This document shows positions 25,430 to 36,354 of a DNA stretch of 64,000 bases, one piece after another. Source of the DNA: Cymodocea nodosa (taxonomy: Eukaryota > Streptophyta > Magnoliopsida > Alismatales > Cymodoceaceae). The number at the start of each line of letters is the position of its first letter. The first letter of the stretch is position 1. Location: contig CM072337.1 in NCBI GenBank assembly GCA_036874045.1, positions 3,038,001 through 3,102,000 on the forward strand, in the 5' to 3' direction. The notes beneath the pieces are model-generated. The model did no database searches. It was not told where the DNA came from and saw only the letters and a program-made list of their open reading frames with translations. The translations under genes were made by a program, and so were the position numbers.

Positions 25430-27405
25430 TGTTGAGTATTTTGTTTTGATGATGTGTGCTGAATGAAAATAATCATCTTTGCTCAATTACTATTGCTTGT
25501 GAAAAGAAATTAAAATCATCAATTAATACAGAAAAAGCTTACTGATATAAATACTTGTCTATATTGGATCTGAGATTATAATAAGTTAATAACTAGTCGT
25601 TTCATTGCATTAATTTCTCATTTAACTAAACGTTAAGTTAACGTGTGTTTTTATTGAAAAGCATGATATGTCTTAAAGTTATACTTTCTGTATCATGAAT
25701 AGTGCATGTTTAGATAACTCGTTAAGTTATAGTGTTATTTGTATAGAGGTCACGTGAGAACTCGTTAAGTTAAAGGCTTAAAGGTTAAAATAGGTCACGT
25801 GAGAACTCGTTGAGTTAGTGGGTAAAAGAAGAGACAAACTCGTTAAGTTAGTGTTGTACACGTGGTGAAATTATAAGTTACGAATGTTATATTGTATCAT
25901 GTGAGGTGCACATGCTTAACTCGTTAAGTTAACATAACTAAACACGTTGAATTGCTATATTAAATACTAAGACAATGCGTTAGGTTAACGTTATAAAACT
26001 TAAGTTGTTATTTTTGCACGTGGTAAAATTCTTATTATAAAAATATTATTTATTACTAGTTCGTTGAGTTATCTGTAACACAACGAAGATGGTTCGTTGA
26101 GTTATCGTAACACCATGGAGATAGTTCGTTGAGTTAGCTACAGAACTTGTCACATGAGTTGGTACATGAGGAACTCGTTAAGTTAGAAACGTTAAGTTAA
26201 TATCTACTTGTGTTACTCATTTACTTAACATTAAAGTAACGATTTCTTATTACACTTAATGAAAAGTTTTTTTTTGGACGAGAAAGTTTATTTTGTAGGG
26301 AATTTTTCAGAGATCTAGGATTGATGGTTAAAGAAAATTTGAAATGTAAACGTGGGTCAAAGCGTGTGTATTTCGATGAAGGAAAAAGAAAAGATGTGAA
26401 GAAGTGGAAAACTGGTAGTGATTAAACGTGGAGGATATGCATGAAATGAAGATACAGTATAAAAGGCAAAGAATTCTCATTGATCAGTTATCCATGCACA
26501 TCAAATGAAAAATCTTTTCAGGGATCAAACTATCCCTGCACACCAAAAGAAAAATCTTTCAAGGATCATCAAAAACACCTATTCAGGGAAAAGCTCTCAG
26601 GTGGAAGAAAATTTAGTGAAGTAGAAAAGGTCAAATTTATGTCGTTGAAGATTTGAAGTATTAGATGGAAGATAATTAAATGAAGTAGAAAAAGGTAAGA
26701 TACACGTCACTGAAGATTTAAAGTATCAGAAGAAAGAAAATTCGATGAAGTAGAGAAAGACAAGATATTCATCACTAAAGAATTGCTAAAGAAGAAAAAG
26801 AAGAAGAAGAAGAATGATCTCAAACAGGGAGAAATGTTTTAAATTCTACAAATTAGTTTTCTCTGTTTATAGTTATGAAATTGTATAGATGAAACATGGT
26901 ATCGATATACAATTGCATCTACAATTTTTTAGGAGAATTGAATTGTATATTGTAATTGAAAGCTTGAATAAAAATGATTTTATGAAAACAGTGTCTCGAC
27001 TTATTTTTGAGTTTTAAAGTTTCAATTATATTCGAAAATGTTGAAAAAGAAGAACATTAATCATATGAAAATTAGTCTAGAAATTCGACAACTAGAGAAG
27101 AAGAGATACAGAAGCTGAGCAAAGAGAAAGAAAGAAGCTGTGTGCATAAAGATCATGTTTTATACAATTCAAAGTTAGTTTTGAATAAGAGCTTCGTTTT
27201 TCTATTTGAATTGTATATCGAACATTACTGTATCAAAACCTTCAAGAATGGAATTGAGCTGAAAAGATATTGTAAATTCTGTCTTTAAATAAAAAGAAAA
27301 ATAGAATTTCATTTATGAGTGTTTTATGCTCTTGTTTTATCCGCTAGTATTTTAATTACTAAAGACACAATTCACCCCCCCTCTTGTGATACAGACGATC
27401 CTACA
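25430..27405 (+). repeat. 3' LTR of element 2 with a chimeric tail
   Basis: 25430-27047 matches the 5' LTR up to TTCGAAAATGTTGAAAAA. From 27048 to 27405 a different R/U5-like sequence follows, ending CACAATTCACC... CGATCCTACA. It has its own AATAAA-like signal (about 27288). The normal ending for this family would be only about 40 bp. The tail resembles the terminus of a related SIRE LTR subfamily, so the 3' LTR is a junction of two LTRs. Confidence 0.8.
26458..26465 (+). promoter_or_regulatory. TATA box of element 2 3' LTR
   Basis: TATAAAAG is at the position equivalent to 12603-12610. Confidence 0.65.
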
Positions 27406-27447
27406 GTATGGCTACACAAGAGGGGGATGAATTGTGTTTTTCAAGAG
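27366..27447. repeat. Inverted LTR terminus (head-to-head LTR ends)
   Basis: CACAATTCACCCCCCCTCTT at 27366-27385 is answered by AAGAGGGGGATGAATTGTG at about 27419-27437. The right arm, with GTATGGCTACACAAG before it, is the reverse complement of the element 2/3 LTR end (the GTGTAGCCATAC type), without its terminal GATCCTACA. The pair could fold into a hairpin of about 20 bp. Confidence 0.75.
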
Positions 27448-27613
27448 GGAAATGCTTCTTTCTTTCAGATACTTAAGTTGTTAACCTTCTGAAAATCTAC
27501 TTCTTCTGGATACTTAATCTTATGAAATGTTCAAACCTCCTAAAAGGCTTTCTTGTTGTATTTAAGTGGTCTTCTAGATACTTAACTTCTTAACCTTCCA
27601 AAATGCCACTTCT
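27448..27613. other. Hairpin-motif debris left of element 3
   Basis: Repeated GGATACTTAA and TTAACCTTC motifs resemble minus-strand LTR modules. After excising element 3 and one CTTCT, it joins 35177 onward (TTTGGATACTTAATTTC), continuing the same motif series. No coding sequence was found. Confidence 0.5.
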
Positions 27614-29213
27614 TGTTGAGTATTTTGTTTTAATGATGTGTGTTGAATAAAAATAATCATATTTGCTTAATTACTATTGCTTGTGAAAAGAAATTAAAAT
27701 CATCAATTAATACAGAAAAAGTTTACTGATATAAATACTTGTCTGTATTGGATCTGAAATTATACTAAGTTAATAACTAGTCATTTCATTGCATTAATTT
27801 CTCATTTAACTAAACGTTAAGTTAACGTGTGTTTTTATTGAAAAGCATGGTATGTTTTAAAGTTATATCTTTTGTATCATGAACAATGCACGTTTAGACA
27901 ACTCGTTAAGTTAGAGTGTTATTTGTATAGAGGTCACGTGAGAACTCGTTAAGTTAGAGGTTTAAAGGTTAAAATAGGTCACGTGAGAACACGTTAAGTT
28001 AATGAGTAAAAGAAGAGACGACCTCGTTAAGTTAGTGTTATACACGTGGTGAAATTATAAGTTACGAATGTTATATTGTAACACGTGAGCTGCACATGTT
28101 TAACTCTTTAAGTTAGCATAACTAAATGCGTTGAGTTGCTATATTGAACACTAAGGCAATGCGTTAGGTTAGCGTTATAAACTTAAGTAACACAACGGAG
28201 ATAGTTCGTTAAGTTGCACGTGGTAAAATTCTTATTATAAAGACATTTGTATATTACTGGTTCATTGAGTTATCGTAACACAACGGAGATGGTTTGTTGA
28301 GTTAGCATAACACTACGGAGATAGTTCGTTAAGTTAGCTACAGTACTTGTCACGTGAAATGGCACATGAGGAACTCGTTAAGTTAGAAACGTTAAGTTAA
28401 TATCTACTTGTGTTACTCGTTTAGTTAACATTAAAGTAACGACTTCTTATTACACTGATGAAAAATTTTTGGACGAGAAAGTTTATTTTGCAAGAAATTT
28501 TTCAGAGATCCAAGACTAATGATTAAAGAAAATTCGAAATATAAACGTGGGTCAGAACGTATGTGTTTTGATGAAGGAAAAAGAAAAGACGTGGAGAAGT
28601 GGAAAACTAGTAGTGATTAAACGTGGAGGATATGCATAAAATGAAGATATAGTATAAAAGGCATAGAGTTCTCGTTGATCAAACCATCCTTGCATACAAA
28701 ACGAAAAATCTTTTTAAGGATCAAACTATCCCTACACACCAAAAGAAAAATCTTTTTAGGGATCAAAAACACCTCTTCGAGGAAAAACTCTCAAGTGGAA
28801 GAAAATTCAGTGAAGCATAAAAAGGTAAGATTTATGTCACTGAAGATTTGAAGTATTAGAAGAAACAAAATTCAGTGAAGCATAAAAAAACAAGATATTC
28901 GTCACTAAAGAATTGCTAAAGAAGAAAGAAGAAGAAGAAGAAAGATCTCAAAGAAGGAGAAATGTTTTAAATTCCACAAATTAGTTTTCTCTATTTGTAG
29001 TTATGAAATTGTTTAAATGATACATGGTATCGAGATATATAATTTCATCTACAATTTCTGAGGAGAATTGAATTGTATATTGTAATTGAAACCTTGATTA
29101 AAAATGATTTTATGAAAACAATGTCTTGACTTGTTTTTAACTTTTAAAGTTTCAATTATATTCGAAAATATTGAAAAACACAATTCACCCCCCTCTTGTG
29201 TAGTCATACGATT
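27614..29213 (+). repeat. 5' LTR of element 3 (lacks last ~7 bp)
   Basis: It starts TGTTGAGTATTTTG. It contains G-box/CTCGTTAAGTTA units near 27931 and 27979 and the TATA box at 28653-28660. It ends at the internal deletion junction. Confidence 0.92.
28653..28660 (+). promoter_or_regulatory. TATA box of element 3 5' LTR
   Basis: TATAAAAG, equivalent to 12603-12610. Confidence 0.65.
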
Positions 29214-29488
29214 TAGAAGATTTTGGATTAGCTTATGATACAACTGAGATTTATTGTGACAGTAGTTCTGCAATAAATCTTTCCAAAAATCCTGTATTAC
29301 ATTCAAGAGCAAAGCATATAGAGGTTAGATATCATTTTCTAAGAGATAACGTAATTAAAGGAAAAATTAAATTAGAATTTGTGTCTAGTAAAAATCAATT
29401 AACTAATATATTTACAAAACCTCTAGAAGAAAATACATTTTGCAACATTAGATTAAATTTGGGTATTTGTAGGCTATGTGATGTGTAA
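29214..29488 (+). pseudogene. pol: pol remnant of element 3 (RNase H C-terminus)
   Basis: It reads LEDFGLAYDTTEIYCDSSSAINLSKN and onward to the same LCDV end as element 2 pol (20950-21226), in an open frame. CDS replaces the usual CDN of RNase H. This is the only pol sequence left in the element. Confidence 0.9.
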
Positions 29489-31076
29489 AATGCTTAAACT
29501 CCACATAAAAAGATAAATAGTATTGATGATGTTGTTCACCTCATAGATATTATATACTTATCATAAATATCTAAAGTAATATCTAAACTGCTGCTTAAGA
29601 TACTATGTATTTATTGTAAAATCATAGTAGTATCTTATTGATTTTAAGTAGCTTATCAATTTTAATGGTTTTTATAATTTGAAGTGGAAGTGTAAATGAA
29701 AAACATTAAATACTTCTAACATTCTTAAATTTTGATTAAGTGTTTTCTTTGAATCACGAAAAGTGCATATGATCATGCACAAATTTGACTTAATTGATTA
29801 AACTTATAGAATAAGTTATATGTAACTCATCTTAAACTGTTAATCAAAAGTATAAGCTTATTGAAACTGATTCATATTCTCAATAAAATCATAGAAGTAA
29901 AAATTGTATGAGATTTGTGTTTTATTGCATCTGTATTAATGAAATACATATATACTATGCTTAAAATGAAAAGTGCTTACAAAGTGAAAATCTTTGAGAG
30001 TTTATTGATCAGTTTGATCACAAGCCTTTTGTACTTGAGTAGATAGGTATGTAAGGATTGTTGTCCTAAAAAAGGATTATTTAAATCTGGCAACCTAAGG
30101 TCGTAATCAGATCTAGGATTGTTGATTGAAAGCTCATTAAACGGGTACATTAGAAAGCTCTTATATGATTCAAGCTTTTCAAACTAACTTTTAAAGAAAA
30201 TTATCAATATTTACTGTTTTGAAAAGAAAAAGTTGTTTCATTAATTACAGATATCTTTGAATCGCATATAGTTTCTACCAATATGACTACTGATTTATTG
30301 AATCAACATTAGTACTTTTGAAAACGTTTATTTGAGATGCATTCTTTTATTCTCCTTGAATTAATCATATAGAGTTCAAAGTTGTGTTTTGATTCATATA
30401 CAGTAGGAATTGATTCTGGAAATCATTTTTGATGAAGTTAGAATAACAGAAGTTTCTAAAAAGAAAATTTAAAAGTATAGTTATACTTAACATCTATTGT
30501 TATACAAGTATATTTTGTATGTTATTAAATATATAAGAAGTATATTTGTAGGGGGAGGATTAACAATGTCCAAAAATAGATTAATATAATTCAGAATACA
30601 AATCTTGGTTAATCTGAATTAATGTCCTCTTAAAATCTTGATGAAATAATTTAAAAATTCAAACAAACTATTTTAGATTCAAAGGACAAGAATGTTAGAA
30701 TAGTTTACAATGTTCTCAAGAAAATGATAAGGTATAGCTATTGTGATGTGTTCGGAACGTTTCAGTTGGAAGCATCTGAAAATTGTTTTAAGTGTACTAA
30801 CTAGACGTTATGTTAGATAAGGTAACATGTAAAACTGCCTCTAGACAGCATTTTACTCGTTAGGTTAGTTAACTCAACGAGTTATACTTGAATATTTTGG
30901 GTACCTTGATTGAATAAACTTTATTCAATATTTATTTAATATCTAAACCCGACTTCTCTTCACGTTGAGTTATTCACCTAAAACCCTATTTAAACACTTA
31001 CTACACGAGCACTTAGGTTATTTGTAAACTTTGTCAAGAAACTATTTCCCACTTGTTGGTATTACAACCTATGACG
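29489..31076 (+). other. Spacer of element 3 with shared module and ORF3 promoter
   Basis: It is homologous to the element 2 spacer. The core shared with gypsy element 5 lies at about 30005-30180. The internal promoter candidate repeats the element 2 layout: ACTCGTTAGGTTA (30855-30867) facing TAACTCAACGAGT (30870-30882), then TATTTAAAC (30987-30995). The G-box is mutated to CACGAG near 31003. Confidence 0.7.
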
Positions 31077-33153
31077 ATGGTCTCCAAGTTCTACAAAGGT
31101 CTTGGTAGAGGAAAAGGCAAAAGCAGAGGAGATGCAAAAGGAAAAGAAATAGAAAATGATGAAGTTCCACGCACTTGGTTCAAGAAAATATTTCGAGTGG
31201 ACAAAAGGTTAGTAGAAATTTATAGAGATTACTTCTTTTCTGAAGAAATACTAGATGAAGTTAGATAAGAACTTCAACATACTGATGCAAATATTACATA
31301 CATGGGTATTCGAAGTAAATTTGATAGAGAATACAGAATGAAATGTGTTGAGATTGCATTTTTGGAAAAGTATGCAAAATATTTGGAAAAAGGTGTAGGT
31401 TCATCAACTAGAATTCCTCGAACTCCTATTAGTGGTACACGACTACAACCATTTGAGGAAGAGCATGAATCAGCTATCCCTACTCCTTTATATTCAAAAC
31501 AATTAGAATCAAATATTACTGTTGACAAAAGAAAAGTTGAAAGTCTTCGAAAGGCTATAGCAATAGAAAGTGCCTTTGAAGAACTAAAGCAGAAAACTTT
31601 TATGGAGCAATTTGAAAATAAAATAGCAATACTTGAATAGGAGAAACAAAAATGTTATAGTAGAAGGAAAGTTAGAAAAATTATGTCTAAGGAAACAAAG
31701 TCTATTGAAAAAGGAAAATCAGTTGAAAATTTATTTCCAAAGGACAATGTATGTCTAGACATTGTACCTTATTGTGCATATGATAAACTCATCAGTTCCG
31801 AACATATTGAAACTGATGAAGATAATGACACTTTATTTTCCCTTATTAGAAAGCTTGAGAAGAAATACAAGTCAAATATGAGCTCAAGCTTTTCTATTGG
31901 TACAAGTCCTGATGATGCAGAAATTGAAAAATCAGAGCATCAGGCACCTGACATTGAACAAGTTATTGCAGATATAATTGAAAATGTTGAGGCAGTAACT
32001 AGTTCACAGGCTAAATTGTCTAGAGTAGCAGATATTGAAAATGTTAAGACTTTAGAAGAGCTAAAAGTTAACCAGCCTTCTTCAGAATCTATAGAAGCAG
32101 AGTTAGAGAATTCACAACATGTCTTAATGGAAATATCTGTTGAACAAAATGAGCAATTTCAAATAGATACACTGGCTGTAGAATTTGTGGAAAAATTGAA
32201 CTCTGAAGATTCTATAGAGACTGAACAGATGAATGTTGAGCATATTGAAAATGTTCCTTACACTATTGAAGCTGAAGAATCAAGCTTACCTGAGCAGCTT
32301 CAAGATAATATTTTGATAGAGGAACAAAATGACATTCATTTTGCAGAAGAGATTCTTGAAGATGAAATAAATTCAGTATCACTACTTTAGGTATCACCTT
32401 CTTTATGTATAGTATTACAAATTCAAGGTAATTCAATTCATTTTAGATCTAAAGAAGCATTGCAGAAATACAATAATTTGATTACATGTCAGATTCTGCA
32501 TGCTCGTCCAATAAAATTCAGAAATTTGATGGAAATAAGAGATCTATTTGAGTTTCAAGGCCTCCTTCAATTCTTGCCAGTTGGAATGAAATGGAAGCAA
32601 TACAAAGAGCTTATTGCAGCTTTTTATAGCAATCTGGTTAAGAATGACAACATACTGAAAACTCAAATAAATCAACAAGAGTTCACATTGTCTCCTGAGT
32701 TAATTTTTGAAGTTTTGGGATTAAAGAATGAAGGTGTTGTTGTTACAAACAGATTTGACATGATTAGACAACTGGAATGGAACATTCAGTCTTTATCAAA
32801 AATTCCAGATGTATATTCTGAAATGAGATTAATGGAAAATTTGAATGCAGAGGCAAGGTTCATTGCAAATATATTGCATGCAAATTTATTTCAGAGAGTT
32901 GGACACAATTTGGAAGTCAGCAGAAGCTATTTATATGCAACTTATGGCCTGCTGAATAGAATTCAAATCAATTGGTTTGATGTTTTTATTTCTCAACTAC
33001 AGCATATGAGTTCAAAGTTATTCAGTTCAAGCAGAACAGTAAACCCAACTACCTCCTAACCTAGATGATGTACTTAACGACATCAGAAATGATATTAGGC
33101 ATCTAGGAGATAAAATATGTAATGCTATAAGTGATATACTTAGGAGGGGTTGA
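31077..33153 (+). pseudogene. ORF3 (envelope-like/putative plant transposon protein) of element 3
   Basis: This is the better-kept copy: one frame from MVSKFYKGLGRGKGK to 33059 (about 660 codons) with stops only at 31266 (CAA to TAA relative to element 2), 31638 (GAG to TAG) and 32388. The regions in order are a basic Gly/Lys N-terminus (about 1-30), a helical segment TWFKKIFRVDKRLVEIYRDYF, a coiled coil (about 150-200), a Glu-rich acidic middle (about 230-440), and a C-terminal domain with YKELIAAFYSNLV and TLSPELIFEVLGLKNEGV. A small deletion removes the Gln-rich tail of element 2, and the last codons (DDVLNDIRNDIRHLGDKI) lie in another frame up to 33153. An ATG at 31071 is also in frame; 31077 is chosen because it matches element 2. 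Its role is unknown; such ORFs are called envelope-like in SIRE elements. Confidence 0.78.
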
Positions 33154-33651
33154 TAACTATTTTTGTTTGTTTCTAAATACAAAATGTAATGTTTGTATTC
33201 CTTGTTTGAATCATTGAACAATACATTTGTTTCTGTAAATGTATTCTATTCTTATTATTGTTTACAAAAAGAGTTGTTGTAAATATATCTCTTACTATAT
33301 ATATATTCTCTGTAATTATCTTTTTGATTAATGACAAAAAGGGGGAGAAATATTATAAAAAGATGATTATGATTTTAATTGCATATATTATAAAGAGAGA
33401 TGATATTTAAATGGTTATTGTAATCTGACAGATGATAATTAGAAAAATGATACTTATATAATTATTGACATCTGAAAGTTTTAGTTCTGAGAGGTGAAAT
33501 TTACACAAACAATAGAAATAAGCTTAAGTGAACTTAAGTCAACAAATTTGTTTGTTGAATGAAAAGTTAACCCAACGAAGGTGCTTTGTTGAGTTAAACA
33601 TATTTCATAATTGATTTAATATGGTTTTGTCATCATCAAAAAGTGGGAGAT
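33154..33651 (+). other. 3' untranslated region and polypurine tract of element 3
   Basis: No ORF. The early polypurine run AAAAAGGGGGAGAAAT is near 33337. The tract before the LTR is mutated (AAAAAGTGGGAGAT, 33638-33651). Confidence 0.7.
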
Positions 33652-34584
33652 TTTTGAGTATTTTGTTTTGATGATGTGTGCTGAATGAAAATAATCATAT
33701 TTGCTCAATTACTATTGCTTGTGAAAAGAAATGAAAATCATCAATTAATACAGAAAAAACTTACTAACATAAATACTTGTCTGTATTGGATCTAAAATTA
33801 TACCAAGTTAATAACTAGTCGTTTCATTGCATTAATTTCTCATTTAACTAAATGTTAAGTTAACGTGTGTTTTTATTGAATAGCGTGATATGTTTTAAAG
33901 TTATATCTTCTATATTATGAACAATGCACGTTTAGACAACTTGTTAAGTTAGAGTGTTATTTGTATAGAGGTCACGTGAGAACTCGTTAAGTTAGTGAGT
34001 AAAAGAAGAGATGAACTCGTTAAGTTAGTGTTATACACATGGTGAAATTATAAGTTACGAATGTTATATTGTATCACGTGAGGTGCACATGTTTAACTCG
34101 TTATGTTAACATAACTAAACGCGTGTTGAGTTGCTATATTGAACACTAAGGCAATGCGTTAGGTTAACGTTATAAATTTAAGTTGTTATTTTTGCACGTG
34201 GTAAAATTCTTATTATAAAAATATTTGTATATTACTGGTTCGTTGAGTTAGCGTAGCACCAAGAAGATAGTTCGTTAAGTTAGTTACAATACTTCTCACG
34301 TGAAATGGCACATGAGGAACTCGTTAAGTTAATATCTACTTGTGTTACTCATTTAGTTAACATTAAAGTAACGACTTCTTATTACACTGATGAAAAATTT
34401 TTGGATGAGAAAGTTTATTTTGCAAGAAATTTTTCAAAGATCCAAGACTGATGATTAAAGAAAATTTGAAATATAAACGTGGATCAGAACGTGTGTGTTT
34501 CGATGAAGGAAAAAGAAAAGACGTGGAAAAGTAGAAAATTGGTAGTGATTATATGTGGAGGATATGTATGGAATGAAGATACAA

Positions 34585-34592
34585 TATAAAAG
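34585..34592 (+). promoter_or_regulatory. TATA box of element 3 3' LTR
   Basis: TATAAAAG, equivalent to the other LTRs of the family. Confidence 0.65.
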
Positions 34593-34859
34593 GCATAGAG
34601 TTCTCGTTGATCAAACCATCCTTGCACACAAAATGAAAAATCTTTTCAAGGATCAAACTATCCCTGCACACCAAAAGAAAAATCTTTTCAGAGATCAAAA
34701 ACACCTCTTCGGGGAAAAACTCTCAGGTGGAAGAAAATTCAATGAAGCATAAAAAGGTAAGATTTATGTCACTAAAGATTTGAAGTATTAGAAGAAAGCA
34801 AATTCAGTGAAGCATAAAAAGACAAGATATTCGTCACTGAAGAATTGTTGAAGAAGAAA

Positions 34860-34893
34860 CAAGAAGAAGAAGAAGAAGAAGAAGAAGAAGAAG
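34860..34893 (+). repeat. (GAA)n microsatellite
   Basis: About eleven tandem GAA units within the element 3 3' LTR. Shorter versions occur at the same place in the other family LTRs (about 13165, 26800 and 28925). Confidence 0.85.
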
Positions 34894-35176
34894 AAAGATC
34901 TCAAACAGGGAGAAATGTCTTAAATTCCACAAATTAGTTTTCTCTGTTTGTAGTTATGAAATTGTTTAGATGATACATGGTATCGAGATATATACTTGCA
35001 TCTACAATTTCTGAGGAGAATTGAATTGTATATTGTAATTGAAACCTTGAATAAAAATGATTTTATGAAAACAATGTCTTGACTTGTTTTTAACTTTTAA
35101 AGTTTCAATTATATTTGAAAATATTGAAAAACACAATTCACCCCCCTCTTGTGTAGCCATACGATCCTACACTTCT

Positions 35177-35640
35177 TTTGGATACTTAATTTCTTAACTT
35201 CTTGTTGTTGTTGATATGAAAGTCCCGATTGTTGCTCTTGTTCTTCAAACGCTTCAACTTGTTCTCTTTCTTATTGAATAGTCACCTTTGCAGCTATCTT
35301 TCTTATAAACCAAAGTCTCGACTTCCTCCTTATAAGTTCTAGGGCAACTTCATTATGTGGTCTGATTTTTCTTCCTCTATTAATAGTAGTTTTAGTTGCC
35401 ACCCGTATTCTTGTTTCCATTAATGCAGATATTCTAACATTTAAATTTACGAGCCTTCTTGTGAAAAAGAAGAGGTCACCCTCTACCTTTTCTAACTATT
35501 TCTCTCTAGTCGTATTTATGATCTTTTGCCTTGAATGTCATTCCTCCGATTGTTTAAGGAATTCTATAGTGTTGATTGAGTCCTAGAAGTCTGGTGTCAT
35601 CTTGACTTTTGTGGTGTTATGAAATGAAACAGAATTACTT
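35177..35640 (-). pseudogene. Unidentified coding-like remnant, downstream of element 4 pol
   Basis: The minus strand reads as a protein-like frame with few stops, including FFFTRRLVNLNVRISALME, then IRPHNEVALELIRRK and WFIRKIAAKV. After a stop it continues with a Glu/Gln-rich tail (AFEEQEQQSG, YQQQQE). It lies downstream of element 4 pol in the same orientation, where element 5 has its F-box gene, so it may be the end of a different 3' ORF. I recognise no domain. Confidence 0.35.
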
Positions 35641-36354
35641 TGATCTTTGCTGTTCTAAGTGCTAAATGATTTCTACGGATAATGCCCCCAAATCCTAAGT
35701 TTTAGTCAAAATAAATCCTAAGGTTTTGGCAAGTAATCGGGTCATTTCCCGTGCAAACTATCGCTACTAACATGTACTACTTTATGGAGTTACAGTTAAC
35801 TCCACAGACTAAGTTCGTGGACTTACCTTAAGTACTCCATTGAGTTACAGTTAACTTAACGAAGTAAGTTCGTTGACTTATCCTAGACTCAATGAAATAA
35901 GTTCGTTGAGTTAAGCTTAACTTAACGGACCTCTTGTACAGTTATAACTAAATAAAAATAATTATAATATTAATTTTTATTTAGTCAACACCAAAGAATC
36001 TCTAGTCTAAACGACTCTTAATTTACTATTTCTTAACTTCGGTCAAACCATTGTAAATCCTTAGTTGAACCAAAATTATAGAATATATATTTTTCTGACA
36101 CTCGGTTGAAACGATACTATGTTTCGATCAAACCAACACTTTACTTAATATAAAAAAATTTTCTTTTTGTTTTTTGTTCATTTGTTTTTTTTTTTTAGTA
36201 ATCAGTCAAACCAATGGATACTTTCGATGTGACTGTTACAACATTTGCTTTTAATTTTCTACTTCAATAGAACCGATGATTTCTTTCGGTTAGACCGATT
36301 CTATATTAAAAGTAAAAATAATAATTTTTTATATATATATTTTAATATATATTT
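35641..36354 (-). other. Noncoding 3' region of element 4 with inverted-repeat modules
   Basis: It contains GGAGTTACAGTTAACTCC near 35796 and further GTTGAGTTA/TAACTTAACG modules to 35930. CGGTTGAAACGATACTATGT-like repeats near 36105-36130 match the tandem unit in element 5 (48841-49108). No ORF. Confidence 0.6.

Larger units (their letters stand above)
11574..27405 (+). mobile_element. Copia element 2 (SIRE-like with ORF3, degenerate)
   Basis: The order is LTR, Met-tRNA primer site, gag, pol (copia order), noncoding spacer, ORF3, polypurine tract and LTR. It is interrupted in gag by solo LTR B. The long LTRs, coiled-coil gag tail and third ORF downstream of pol fit SIRE/Maximus (family knowledge). 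The left flank is GTAAT and the right flank GTATG, so no clean target duplication is seen; the 3' LTR tail is also chimeric after 27047. Pol is the best preserved in the window: a single frame from 18137 to 21226 with four stops. Confidence 0.9.
27614..35171 (+). mobile_element. Copia element 3: gag-pol-deleted, ORF3-bearing derivative
   Basis: It is flanked by perfect CTTCT duplications (27609-27613 and 35172-35176). Both LTRs are of the element 2 family. The 5' LTR stops about 7 bp before its expected end (at CATACGA, 29213) and is joined directly to the last part of RNase H at 29214. The LTR terminus, primer site, gag, protease, integrase and reverse transcriptase are therefore all missing. 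The spacer, ORF3 and 3' LTR follow in normal order. The cut inside the LTR end suggests a deletion after insertion, although a template-switch origin is not excluded. Confidence 0.92.
33652..35171 (+). repeat. 3' LTR of element 3
   Basis: It starts TTTTTGAGTATT (TG mutated to TT) and ends CGATCCTACA, 1520 bp. It is shorter than the 5' LTR because some U3 units are missing. Its TATA box is at 34585-34592. A (GAA)n microsatellite lies at about 34860-34893. Confidence 0.92.
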
